NCBI GenBank assembly: GCA_023150835.1
Contig: JAKLKB010000141.1
Span: 1 to 17,370, forward strand
Source: Myxococcota bacterium
GTDB lineage: Bacteria; Myxococcota_C; UBA6777
DNA: 17,370 bases
Direction: 5' to 3'
Shown here: piece after piece, positions 8,001-16,100 of the stretch
Position numbering within the stretch: position 1 is the stretch's first letter
Layout of the letters: each line of letters begins with the position of its first letter
The notes under the pieces: model-generated
Told to the model about the DNA's origin: nothing
Databases searched by the model: none
The model's input: the letters and a program-made list of their open reading frames with translations, nothing else
Made by a program: the position numbers and the translations under genes

Positions 8001-10495
8001 GCGCGTTCTCATGGGAAGACACCAGCTCTTCTTTCCGCCAATGGTGCTATGGCTCCGATACAAATCCGTACAATTCCCCTGCCTCCTATTACGATGGCGT
8101 GTATATGGGCGGTAGCTGCTTCTACAACCAACAGGCATCCTACACACGCCGTTATGTCTGTGAATTCGATGGCGGCGGTGGGCCGCGTGGTTACAGTTGC
8201 GATCTTGCAGATGGCTTGTGCAAACCGCGCTGGGGCGGCGGTTCGTCGTCAGCGTCTTCTTGCCGCAGCCAATGGACGCGAGGGCAACACTGCGAGCGCG
8301 ACACCAAAGACAATACCTACCCCAACCGTTCGACCACTTGCGGCCTGAGCAGCCAAAAGAACGACAACGGTGCATACGAATCTTATTGCTCGGCGGAGCG
8401 CAACAATCGCTGCCTGATGATGTGTTCGTCTGCCTCAGACTGCCCGCTTGGGTATGGCTGCGATATCGAACAAAAACAGTGCATCAAAGAATGTACAGCG
8501 AACAAAGATTGCGATGGTGGCGAGACGTGCAACACCGCGACGCAGAAATGCGCAGAGTGTTTGCAAGATAGCCACTGCCCGTCGGGCCGCATCTGCAAAG
8601 CGGATCGCTGTGTTGTGGGCGAGTGCAAGGCCAATAAAGATTGCGCAGGAGGACTGACCTGTACGAATTCGCGCTGTCGGGAATGTGCGGCAGATGCGGA
8701 TTGTCCGGGCGGTCGAAAGTGCGATAGCATCGGTCGATGCGTGCGTTGCTTGGCGGATACAGACTGCGCCGCAAGCGGACAAACTTGCGACAAGGTTCAT
8801 GGGACGTGTTATCTCAACCAAGCTCGGACATCTTGTATGCCTTGCCAACAAGATTCCGATTGTTCGGCCCTTCACCTGTGTACCGAGCGCATGTTTGGCG
8901 ATATCAAAGAAAAAGTCTGCACAAAGCGTTGCCTACAAGACAGCGACTGCCCTGACTACGACACCACCAACAGATCTCCCCGAGGTTACATCTGCGACAC
9001 AAAGGCAGCGGTTCCTTATTGTGTGCCGCAGTGGTCCTCGCAAGCCTGCGGTGCGCTATGGACCGACCGAAAGCCTTGCAAAGATCCAAGTGCTTGCGGG
9101 GCAAGTAGCGGGGTTTGTTCGAGCGAAGATGCCCGTTGCAACGTGGGTTGCAGCAGCAACACGCAATGCCCGTCTGGTTATAGCTGCAAAAACGGCGCGT
9201 GTACCAAGGAATGCACAGGGGACGCGGATTGCAACGGTATGCAAAAGTGCCACACCAGCTTGAAGCTGTGCGTCAGTTGCCTTGCCAACGCAGATTGCAA
9301 AGATCCTGAAAATGCCGTGTGTGACACCCAACAAGGCCGCTGTGTGCCTTGTGTGACGGACGCCGAATGCCTCAGCAAAGATCCACTCAAGCCCGTCTGT
9401 GAGTACGACAGCAGCAAAGGCAAAAATCAGTGCCGTATCGCTCTTTGCCTCTCTGACAGTAACTGCAAAACAGGCGAAAAATGCGAAGGCGGACGATGCC
9501 GCGCTTGTAGCGCCACAAACCCATGCAAAACAGGTGTCTGCTCGCACAAAGGCCAATGCGTGCAATGCAACCAAAGCAGCGATTGCAAGACGGGAGAAGC
9601 CTGCGAATCCAACCGATGCTTCCCTGCAACCAGCCGTACCGCGTGTATGTCTTGCCAAGCCGATAGCGACTGCGCTTCGGATCACAAATGTGTGCTACGA
9701 ACGGACTACACTTCTTATGGCGGGCGGAGTGAAAAAGTCTGCCTCAAGACCTGCACCAACACAGGGGGTCTTTGCGCGGAACAAGGCTATGCCTGTCACA
9801 ACCCGTCAGGGTTCTCTCCTGCCCAATCCTACTGTGTGCCGATGTGGGGTGGCGCCTACCAATACCACCAATTCTATGATCAACCGGGTTCTTGTGCGAG
9901 CCTTTGGACGGCAGGCAACAGTTGCCAATCCAACGGTAAGCTCTCTGCAGAATGCGGTTTGGGAAGCACGTCGTCTCGTGGGTACAGTCAGGAGTCCTAC
10001 TGTTCGGCCAATGCAAGCGAAGGCTGTTTGATCTACTGCCGAGGCCGAAGCTACGGCAACACAAACCAAGAATGTCCGAACGGGATGACTTGTAGCTGCA
10101 CAAGCTCGCCTTGCCGATGCGTTGCAGGAACCACAACGCCATCGGTGGACTTGCTGTTCGACACAAAAGGATTCGCTGTGCCAACAGGAGTGGCTCAAAA
10201 CCTGACTTTCCAAGCGACGTACACCACGATGAATGCGGGCAGAAGCCCCAGCCCCAACTACGATGTGGAGATCATCCTCGCGCTCGACAAAGACCTCAAG
10301 ACGCCGATCACGACCCTGTACATACAGACACACAAAGGCTTGGGACCAAGTTTGACAGAGAAGTCCACGATCGGGCTTGTGATCAAAGAAAAGCCCGGGG
10401 CGTACTTCATCGGTTTCCGTATCGATCCAAAAGGACTCGTCACAGAAACGGATAAAGCCAACAACCTCTATGTTTTACCGATCACCGTGAAATAA
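5039..10495 (+). CDS. giant Cys-rich repeat lipoprotein with nested C-type lectin-like domain and C-terminal CARDB-like domain
   Basis: This 1818-aa exported protein starts with a lipoprotein signal: basic MKK, a hydrophobic stretch (20-30) and the lipobox LGAC with Cys33 as the lipidated residue, so it is probably membrane-anchored and surface or periplasmic. Most of the chain is short cysteine repeats of the CxxDxDC...GxxC type, familiar from myxobacterial surface proteins and loosely like the Dickkopf Cys-rich fold. A larger module starting R-T-x-C-M-x-C recurs with that first Cys at 863, 1266 and 1536. In the first copy a C-type lectin-like domain (922-1042) is inserted. Residues about 1702-1818 resemble a CARDB adhesion domain (PGAYFIGFRIDP, then DKANNLY). 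The frame is open upstream to 4877, but that part lacks a signal or ribosome site. A binding or adhesive role is inference; no enzyme motif is seen. It converges on the cytochrome gene. Confidence 0.88.
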   Translation: MKKQHRTTPRHTLFLWAKGLTTAILLTMGLGACGGPKPCTQDSECQEPSACINGTCAWVDPNKCRSDEACKKKNPATPRCDSQTGQCHGCFADLDCKDGFACVEKQCQRKKACESDKDCIDEGLKRCNTRTKQCSECAENAHCSAPTAICSAEGRCVACNNRLDCKPGEECVNSTCQPAIRCAADRDCTDTNTPYCSLQMQRCVVCDNNGHCQKGFDCVNNRCERKATCNTKDDCVETSAPHCNPTSKACVACLTKDHCSAPTAFCAPEGRCVGCNQRADCKAGEDCVNNACQATALCASDRDCTDQATPYCSLQNKRCVVCDNNGHCQKGFDCVNNRCERKATCNTSDECIDTGLSHCDIATHKCVACLANTHCAAPKAYCHTDKTCVSCASDTDCTDQAKPRCNKSEGICQACLGESDCQAGQACVGGTCQKRTDCRLDGDCVDAKLKYCELTAKLCVECLGEAACQAGYTCKSNVCVRKENCANDKDCIDQGKGLCNPKDNKCVGCISRLDCASNQACVNGACANWCSVDAHCSDPTKPACQTATGQCVACVSHQDCPAGEVCNTTTATCQAGAACGTGCPTGQVCETTSQKCVGCLASTDCPSTPSGKSKQACDTTEKQCIECAQNTDCKINQICQNKRCASGCASQQDCAPGLLCLKATGATTGVCGKCLKNTDCPTGQVCNPTSFICGSCADDTDCQGSQTARWCDPSRALCTTGCSTNQHCLNNPAGAICDLQRNVCVACLTTSDCPRGQHCEPLNNQCVACLENDAHCPSGQICNGFSCVVGCSTDTECALQGAGLLCASGRCRECDASRPCPNGKVCNSKGQCSECGQDSDCGAGKFCDLSFGRCVPQTGRTDCMSCVNNTDCAVGYQCTQRNLGFNASRTERVCLKSCTKDAQCAGYQISGNPAPTQAPSGCTLAKTADRTYFFCSNTLSWDNASAECRKHGGYLVTLNDAQEHNFVVNEGNKWLGGYYWVGLRYRSGAFSWEDTSSSFRQWCYGSDTNPYNSPASYYDGVYMGGSCFYNQQASYTRRYVCEFDGGGGPRGYSCDLADGLCKPRWGGGSSSASSCRSQWTRGQHCERDTKDNTYPNRSTTCGLSSQKNDNGAYESYCSAERNNRCLMMCSSASDCPLGYGCDIEQKQCIKECTANKDCDGGETCNTATQKCAECLQDSHCPSGRICKADRCVVGECKANKDCAGGLTCTNSRCRECAADADCPGGRKCDSIGRCVRCLADTDCAASGQTCDKVHGTCYLNQARTSCMPCQQDSDCSALHLCTERMFGDIKEKVCTKRCLQDSDCPDYDTTNRSPRGYICDTKAAVPYCVPQWSSQACGALWTDRKPCKDPSACGASSGVCSSEDARCNVGCSSNTQCPSGYSCKNGACTKECTGDADCNGMQKCHTSLKLCVSCLANADCKDPENAVCDTQQGRCVPCVTDAECLSKDPLKPVCEYDSSKGKNQCRIALCLSDSNCKTGEKCEGGRCRACSATNPCKTGVCSHKGQCVQCNQSSDCKTGEACESNRCFPATSRTACMSCQADSDCASDHKCVLRTDYTSYGGRSEKVCLKTCTNTGGLCAEQGYACHNPSGFSPAQSYCVPMWGGAYQYHQFYDQPGSCASLWTAGNSCQSNGKLSAECGLGSTSSRGYSQESYCSANASEGCLIYCRGRSYGNTNQECPNGMTCSCTSSPCRCVAGTTTPSVDLLFDTKGFAVPTGVAQNLTFQATYTTMNAGRSPSPNYDVEIILALDKDLKTPITTLYIQTHKGLGPSLTEKSTIGLVIKEKPGAYFIGFRIDPKGLVTETDKANNLYVLPITVK
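5645..6080 (+). repeat. in-frame 348-bp internal duplication with an 88-bp identical core
   Basis: Positions 5645-5732 and 5993-6080 are identical over 88 bp at an offset of 348 bp (116 codons). The protein core includes CVVCDNNGHCQKGFDC. The flanking parts of the 116-aa period (for example the HCSAPTA segments) still align in protein but differ at many bases. A third, weaker protein copy follows after 6080. Confidence 0.9.
7802..8164 (+). other. C-type lectin-like domain encoded inside the Cys-rich lipoprotein
   Basis: Residues 922-1042 of the lipoprotein follow the C-type lectin-like pattern: TYFF (931-934), LSW...A...C (939-948), HGGYLVTL (951-958), Glu963 and FV (966-967), WVGL (980-983), FSWED (990-994), W1002 and the closing YVCE (1039-1042). 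Six cysteines (922, 935, 948, 1003, 1027, 1041) fit a long-form domain with pairs 922-935, 948-1041 and 1003-1027; the pairing is inferred. The EPN/QPD and WND calcium-sugar motifs of classic lectins are not evident, so the ligand may not be a sugar. Confidence 0.85.
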
Positions 10496-10516
10496 TCCTC
10501 CCCTGCGCGACGCCGA

Positions 10517-10537
10517 GATCGCTCTCTTCCCGCGATC
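10517..10537. repeat. short inverted repeat after the lipoprotein stop, possible weak terminator
   Basis: GATCGC (10517-10522) and GCGATC (10532-10537) can pair around a 9-nt loop, 22 nt after the stop. There is no T-tract, so termination here is doubtful. Confidence 0.3.
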
Positions 10538-10684
10538 GAGTCCTCATCCCCGCCACCCGCCCAGTTTGCAGACCTCCCACAACACAGCCTATCGCTCCAA
10601 CGCTCCAAAACGGTTTGTTGCCAACGACGTGTTCACCGCCGTTGCGAGCGGCAAAGTTGTTTGTTTGAAAACGTCTGCTTGTCC

Positions 10685-10742
10685 CGCCAATACGGGGTCA
10701 AGGGGCCTTTGGTCCCTTGTGGGGCGTGGGGCAAAGCCCCGC
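10685..10742 (+). repeat. dispersed two-hairpin element, copy 2
   Basis: It reads CGCCAATACGGGGTCAAGGG, a variable loop, GTCCCTTGTGGGG, then GTGGGGCAAAGCCCCGC. Hairpin one pairs AAGGG with CCCTT; hairpin two pairs GGGGC with GCCCC. It is the same element as 4383-4441 on the other strand. Confidence 0.85.
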
Positions 10743-10822
10743 AAACAAACAAGCAAAGCCCCGCAAATAAACAAACAAGCAAAGCCCCACAAACAAACAA
10801 GCAAAGCCCCACAAACAAAAAA
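10731..10822 (+). repeat. short tandem array, 22-bp unit with GCAAAGCCCC core, four copies
   Basis: Units start at 10731, 10753, 10779 and 10801. Each begins GCAAAGCCCC and continues with an A/C-rich CAAACAAACAA spacer; the second unit has four extra bases. The core is the right half of the two-hairpin element's second hairpin, and the first unit is part of copy 2 of that element. The array runs straight into the A-run of the adjacent terminator. Confidence 0.9.
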
Positions 10823-10838
10823 AGCGATCAGTGATCGC
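10817..10838 (-). terminator. intrinsic terminator of the cytochrome fusion gene
   Basis: On the minus strand, GCGATC, loop ACT and GATCGC (10838 to 10824) are followed directly by seven T (10823 to 10817). It starts 15 nt after the TAA at 10854. The stem is a 7-bp perfect palindrome arm when the loop is ignored. Confidence 0.85.
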
Positions 10839-10853
10839 GCTGTTATCGGGGAT

Positions 10854-12617
10854 TTATTTCTTGCCTTGGGTGAGAAGCCGCTTGAGCAGCGCCTCACCGT
10901 GACCTTTGCCAAGCACGCCTTTGAGACTGGTTTCGTAATGAAAGCCGGGATGATGGTGGCCTTGGTGGCATTGTGTACACACCGAAGCGGGGGCTTTGCG
11001 TTGGATGTTGTTTTTCTTGGAGGCAGCGGTTCGCACGTGCAAGCCGCCGTAGCTATGGCAGCTTTCGCATTGGACGTGGGCGAGGTGCTTGGGTTGACGG
11101 AGATCGAACAATCCCCCGGGCTTTTGCCAGCCGACGGTGTGGCAACCGATGCAGTCCATATCGAACTGCTTTTGCTTTTTTTCGAGTGTGTGATAGGCCC
11201 CTGCGTGGCGTGTGGTCTTCCAAAATTCGTAAGCAGGGGCGTGACAAGCGCGGCAAGTCTCGGCTCCGACAAAGAGATCGCCGTCTTTGGTAAAGGGGAT
11301 CGGCTTGACATGGGCCATCGCTTCAAAGTTGGCTTTTTTCACAGCGGCTTCGTAGGCTTTGATCCGCTCCAAGGTTCGGGGGAGATCGGTGATGCGTTCG
11401 GAAAGAGCGTAGAGTTGGTGAAGATAAGGGCGTCCCTTGGTGGGCAGTTTGGGGGGATCTTGCATGGCTTTTTCGAGGGCTTTGATCTGTGGCTTGGTGG
11501 CTTCGGCTTGTTGGGTATAGACGGCGGCGATCGGGGCAAAGTCGGGGCCTTGGCGGTTCATCTGCTCAGCTTGACGGAGATAACCTTGGATCTGCTGTTG
11601 AAGGTTGGCGATCTCTTGTTTGCGTCCTTCGGGGGTTTGCAACGTGATCCAAGGGCCATCGCGTTTGAGCGGATCGTAGATCGCCAAAGCACCGGCCTTT
11701 TGACCATCTTTTTCGGTCAACATCAACAGGGCGTTGCCACCGCGCAAAGCGAGTGGAGATGCGATGCCTTCGCCTTCTTCGCCATCGATCACGAGATCGA
11801 TATCTTGTGCTGCTTCGGCGATGGCTTCGGCCTTTGCGCGCCCCAACGTCGACAACAAGATCACCCATCGCGCCCCCTCGCGGCGTAAAAAGGCGGCTTG
11901 TTGCTGGACAGCCGACAGCGGTTCGATCAGGCGCAGACCATGACGCGCCCAATAGTCTTTGGGCCAAACCACCGCATGATCGGGCTTTGAGATCGGTTCG
12001 CCTGTCAGCGCCACGATCCCCACCTTGACGCCTTCGACCTCCAACAACAACCGAGGCAAAAACGCCGCCTGACCGCCTTGTACACGAACCAGATTCGAGG
12101 CCACCGCCTGCATCCCTGATCGCGCCAGCAAACCATCCAACGCGGCCCGCCCCAGCGCCAGATCATACGGCCCAATCCCGATCGCCTTCGTACCGATATC
12201 GCGCAGGGTATCGGCCAAAAGCCCCGCCTTGAGGCGAGCTTGCGTCTGCTTGGCCGCCTCGATCTCCAATCCCTCAAAGAACAAACTCCCTGCGTCCAGA
12301 CCCAAAGCGCCGATACCTCGGGCTTTTAGACCCACCATCAATCCGCCCAGACGGGCGACTCCGCCCAACATCCCTGCCTGACAACCACACGGCTCAATGT
12401 AGCCCTTGATCCCGCCTGTGTACGTCAATCCAAACGCTTTCGCTCCTTCCACGACACTTGGTGGGATCGTCACTTCCTTTGGTAAGACGCCGACCGCACT
12501 TGTGGGGCGAGAAGAAGCTTTCCCCCCCAACGATGGCTCCGCAGCCATCAACAACCCACTCAGCCCACACGCCACCCATCCCCAGATCAACGGCTTACGC
12601 CATCCTCTCCGTTCCAT
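10854..12617 (-). CDS. secreted UshA-like (5'-nucleotidase-fold) protein fused to a tetrahaem cytochrome c554-like domain
   Basis: This 587-aa exported protein has a signal peptide (basic start, hydrophobic 10-26, cleavage probably near Ala26). Residues about 60-330 follow the 5'-nucleotidase/UshA fold, but the usual metal ligands are changed: DAGS (108-111) for DAGD, GPYD (149-152) where GNHE is expected, STLG (256-259) for SHxG, and DGEEGEG (278-284) where the GHxH loop should be. A Cys77-Gly-Cys79 motif follows GYIEP. A helical, Gln/Lys-rich stretch (about 335-440) leads to the C-terminal cytochrome with four CxxCH haem sites at 455, 489, 517 and 547, and a cytochrome c554-like pattern. 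I recall relatives annotated as UshA-like (seleno)proteins with Sec in place of the first Cys. A redox role in the periplasm is inferred; hydrolase activity looks unlikely. GGAGG sits 5 nt before the ATG at 12617. Confidence 0.88.
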   Translation of the reverse strand: MERRGWRKPLIWGWVACGLSGLLMAAEPSLGGKASSRPTSAVGVLPKEVTIPPSVVEGAKAFGLTYTGGIKGYIEPCGCQAGMLGGVARLGGLMVGLKARGIGALGLDAGSLFFEGLEIEAAKQTQARLKAGLLADTLRDIGTKAIGIGPYDLALGRAALDGLLARSGMQAVASNLVRVQGGQAAFLPRLLLEVEGVKVGIVALTGEPISKPDHAVVWPKDYWARHGLRLIEPLSAVQQQAAFLRREGARWVILLSTLGRAKAEAIAEAAQDIDLVIDGEEGEGIASPLALRGGNALLMLTEKDGQKAGALAIYDPLKRDGPWITLQTPEGRKQEIANLQQQIQGYLRQAEQMNRQGPDFAPIAAVYTQQAEATKPQIKALEKAMQDPPKLPTKGRPYLHQLYALSERITDLPRTLERIKAYEAAVKKANFEAMAHVKPIPFTKDGDLFVGAETCRACHAPAYEFWKTTRHAGAYHTLEKKQKQFDMDCIGCHTVGWQKPGGLFDLRQPKHLAHVQCESCHSYGGLHVRTAASKKNNIQRKAPASVCTQCHQGHHHPGFHYETSLKGVLGKGHGEALLKRLLTQGKK

Positions 12618-12622
12618 CGCAT

Positions 12623-12627
12623 CCTCC
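12623..12627 (-). promoter_or_regulatory. ribosome binding site of the cytochrome fusion gene
   Basis: GGAGG on the minus strand, 5 nt before the ATG at 12617. It decides against the in-frame start 15 codons upstream. Confidence 0.8.
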
Positions 12628-12682
12628 GTATATGAAGACAACACCCTCGCGATCCTGCTCAAACAAAACCTGCCTGCTCAAG

Positions 12683-12713
12683 GGCTGTTCGATCAAAACC
12701 ATCCCAAACAGCC
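12683..12713. repeat. inverted repeat in the leader of the cytochrome fusion gene
   Basis: GGCTGTT (12683-12689) and AACAGCC (12707-12713) are exact reverse complements 17 nt apart, about 70 bp upstream of the cytochrome fusion's start codon. It could be a regulator site, but arms of this length also arise by chance. Confidence 0.4.
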
Positions 12714-12790
12714 GAGCTATTCCTTTTTGGCCGAAAAGCTGGGCAGAAAACAAAAAAGCTTTGATCAAAAACCGAGGCAGAAGACAAAGC

Positions 12791-12939
12791 GGACATGCTC
12801 ACACAACAACAGAAGTTTGCGTAGGGGCAGTTCGCGAACCGCCCGTGTATCGGGACATAGAGCATCGGACGGACACGCTCACACAACAACAGAAGTTTGC
12901 GTAGGGGCAGTTCGCGAACCGCCCGTGTATCGGGACATA
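12791..12939. repeat. two near-identical 69-bp direct repeats, 80-bp period, each with a REP-like palindrome
   Basis: Units 12791-12859 and 12871-12939 differ at one base (T12796/C12876). Each contains GGGC-A-GTTCGCGAAC-C-GCCC (12825-12844 and 12905-12924), a 20-bp palindrome with one A/C mismatch at the same place in both copies. CCCG and CGGG further right can form an alternative small stem. The palindrome resembles REP-type extragenic elements. Two copies without equal spacers do not make a CRISPR. Confidence 0.9.
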
Positions 12940-12948
12940 CGTACAAAC

Positions 12949-12969
12949 GTGTTGTCTTTCCGACAGCAC
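12949..12969. repeat. small hairpin downstream of the second giant gene
   Basis: GTGTTGTC (12949-12956) pairs with GACAGCAC (12962-12969), one G-T pair, around TTTCC. No T-tract follows on the minus strand, so it is at best a weak terminator. Confidence 0.4.
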
Positions 12970-13028
12970 AGACGAAGTGTCCGAGTGTTCGGGGTGGGGG
13001 GGCCAACCATCGCTTAACAAGGCGCGTA

Positions 13029-13050
13029 TGGGGCAAAGCCCCACAAAACC
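13029..13050 (+). repeat. fragment of the two-hairpin element
   Basis: TGGGGCAAAGCCCCA (13029-13043) is the second hairpin of the dispersed element, 66 nt past the stop of the minus-strand Cys-rich gene. It lacks the left half of the element and a T-tract on either strand. Confidence 0.6.
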
Positions 13051-13108
13051 CCAACCAACAAACCAAACCTAAAGAAAGCATTGAGGAAGCAAAGAAAGAG
13101 GGAGAGGA

Positions 13109-16100
13109 TCAGGGTTGGACGGGGGGTTTGACGCAGGCTTGGAAGCTTTTGCTGTTGACGGTGAGAGAACCGCAGCGGGTACGGCCTGTGGTGGGGCAAT
13201 CGCTGTCTTGTTTGCAAGGGGTCGTGCAGGTTCCGCTTGCGGGATCGCAAAGACCTGTCTGACAATCCCCGGGAAAAGGCTTTATCGCATCACATGTCCC
13301 ACCGACGGGGAGAAGTTGCGGATCTGCTGAGATACAGGCCAAGAGGCTGCTTCCGCTGCGATCTTTGACACCGCAGAGCGTCCCGCGACAATCGGACGGG
13401 AGCGAACAGGTACCCGTTGCGGGCATACACACTTGCCCTTCTCGGTAATTGTTTAGTGTCGCTTGGACGTAGGCCACTTCGCAGATCTTGCCGCTGCCGC
13501 AGTCAGAATCTGCGCTGCAAGGCTTGACGCAAGTACTGGTCGAGATGGAGCAAAAGTGCGAGGCACATTCTTTGGTGAATTGGTTGGGGTTGCAAGAAGC
13601 GCCCTCTGCTTTATCGGAAGGTGCAGCGATCGCGCATCGCGTTTGGATGTTGCCGTTGGCACGTCGGAAGAACTGGCAGATCTGAGAGCCACGACAATCA
13701 GCGTCTTTGGCGCACGCGACATCGCAAGCTTGGGTGGTGTATCCCGCAAGGGGCGTGATCTGGCGACAAGAACCGACCACACAGTCCGCATCCACCGAAC
13801 AAGGCGGAGCGCAAGTATTTGTGGTGGGGAAACAAAGGTGACTTGCGCAAGATCCCGGGAAGTTGGCGGGATTGCATTCTGCACCGCTCCCGTCACCTGC
13901 CCCGGATTGGCAGGTCAACAACAGCGACGTGGCTTGTTGGTTGGCTTGGCAGATGTTGGGTAGTGCGCAATCGGTTGCACGTTGACAAACCGCTCCGACG
14001 GGTGGAACGCATCCCTTGGTGGTCTTTCCTTCGACGCTCACAGCGCTGCAAACCAGACCTGTCGGGCATTGGCTGTCTTTTTCGCACGTCGCCAAACAGA
14101 TCAAGCTACCCGCCCCGCAGAAACGGTTTTTACACTCGCCTTGTAGCCCCTTTGCAGGATCACAAGGATCGCCTACACCGACTTTTAGTGCGTTATCTTC
14201 GATACAGCTACGGATCAGCGCTGTGCCTGTGAGGTTCAAATCCAGCGCACAGATCGGCTGGGAATTGGGGCAAGTCGCAGAACGTTCGCAGAGGGCTTTG
14301 TCGGGCAAACAAGCCCGTACCAACGAGCCATTTGCAAGTTCTGATCTACCGCAGCGTCGGCCTGTTCCGCAATCTGGATCGCTGGTGCAGGTATTTTCAC
14401 AGACACGACGAAGTGGCTCACAGATCCGCGTCTTGCACTCGCCGGGATAACCGCTCGCAGGGTTGCACGTTTGTCCGACGTCTTTTTGAGTAGGAGAGGG
14501 CCGCAAGCACAAATAACTGATCTGTGTGCCGTTGACGTCGACTGCACAGGTGGTTCCTGAGATACAATCGGCTTGCTTGGTGCAAGTGGCAGGTCTTGGA
14601 AGGCAAGCGTTGATCGACTTTCCAGCCAAGAACAACGTTTCTGCGCAGATCTCGTTGGTGGCCGCGCAATCACCCAATCCGGGTTTGCAAACTTTGACGC
14701 ACTTTTGGGTCACGCCATCACAAACGTTGCTTTGGCAATCTGTCCCCAACGTGCAAGCCGCACCAACGGCCTTTTTGGAACCGGGGTTTTGACAGGTGGT
14801 CTCGACTTGGTTTTGCCCATTGAGCGCAGCTTGACACACCGTTCCACTCAAGCAATCCAAATCCCCGTCACAGAGGGTTCGCGCCCCTGCCACACAACCT
14901 TTGATCGTGACAACGCCGAGGTTGATCGTTTGACAAACTTCGGTATTTGCGCAATCGCGGTTTGCAGTACAAGGCGAGACACACTTGCGCAACGTCGGGT
15001 GGCACAAGTTGTTGGTGCAATCGAGGTTGGGAAGGCGAGGTGTACAGGCCTGTCCCAAAGTGTTGGTGGTCACACGACGGCAAACGGTGCGTGCGTTGTT
15101 GTTGGCGTCGATCTCCAGATAACAGGTTTCGCCAGCGACACAGTTCTTTTCGCCGTTACATCGGAGCGTTTTGCACAACGGAAGCGAAAAGCCCGAGACG
15201 GTGGCAAGAGAGCAGCCGTATTCTGTGGAAGCCGAAGGACAATCATTGTCTCCGTTGCGTAGCTCGCAAAACTGCGTACAGATCTTGAGATCAGGATGGC
15301 AAACGCCTGTCTCGCACTGATTGTTTTGCGTGCATACAGCACCTGTCCCAAGCGTCCCGACAATCGGCTTGCAAGAACGAATCGGGCGGCTGTCCACAAA
15401 AGACAGGACACAACGCTCGCCGCTGGTGGTGCAATCGCGATCTCGCAAGCAACCGCTCGGAACAGGAAGGCACAAGTTCAATCCCGACGGGCCTGTACCA
15501 CTGCCTTCACAAGCGTACTGCAACGGGCACGAGGTGCTTTGCCCGCCCTGACAAGGCGGCACACACAGTTTGGCGACGGGATGGCACAACCCGCTTTGGC
15601 AGTTGCTATCTTGCGCACACACCGATCCCAAGAGGCTTTTTGCACTATCGGGGATCGCGCACCCAAGAAAACCGCCCGCCCCCACCTTGCGATACACACA
15701 AAACTCTCCGTTGGTTTCTTTGCACTCAAAGTTCCCTTTGCAGCGCTCGAAAGAACAAACCTTCGTGCTTTTGGTCGCTCCAGCGGTGGTTTTGAGGTCA
15801 CGAGAGAGACAACGCAACGAAAGCCCACTGCCCGGGGGAACACAATCACCATCCGCCACGCAAGGAAGCGTGCAAACACCGTCTTCTTTCAAGCACGTAC
15901 CCGAGGCACAATCCGCATCTTGCGCACAATCTGCACCGAGCACTTTGGTTCCTGCGTTGGGAACACGGCACCGTGTTTCCAAGTTCCCGCTGATCTCGAT
16001 GATCTGGCACAAGTCCTTAGAACCCGGGCAGTCCGATGTTTTCTGACAAGAAAACCCATTCGTCGGTGGAGTGCAGATCTGCGCCGAAAGGTTGGCGGTT

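Larger units (their letters stand above)
10496..10853. other. convergent intergenic region with dispersed element, 22-bp array and terminator
   Basis: The region between two converging stops holds a weak inverted repeat (10517-10537), a full two-hairpin element (10685-10742), a short tandem array (10731-10822) and the intrinsic terminator of the minus-strand cytochrome gene (10817-10838). Positions 10540-10680 show nothing I can name. A plus-strand open frame through it is antisense to the cytochrome gene and is not a gene. Confidence 0.7.
12618..13108. other. repeat-rich intergenic region between two minus-strand genes
   Basis: It holds a 7-bp-arm inverted repeat (12683-12713), two copies of an 80-bp-period repeat (12791-12939), an 8-bp-arm hairpin (12949-12969) and a fragment of the two-hairpin element (13029-13050). 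The promoter of the cytochrome gene should lie in 12618-12790; I found no confident -35/-10 pair. Open frames crossing the 80-bp repeat are products of the repeat, not genes. Confidence 0.7.
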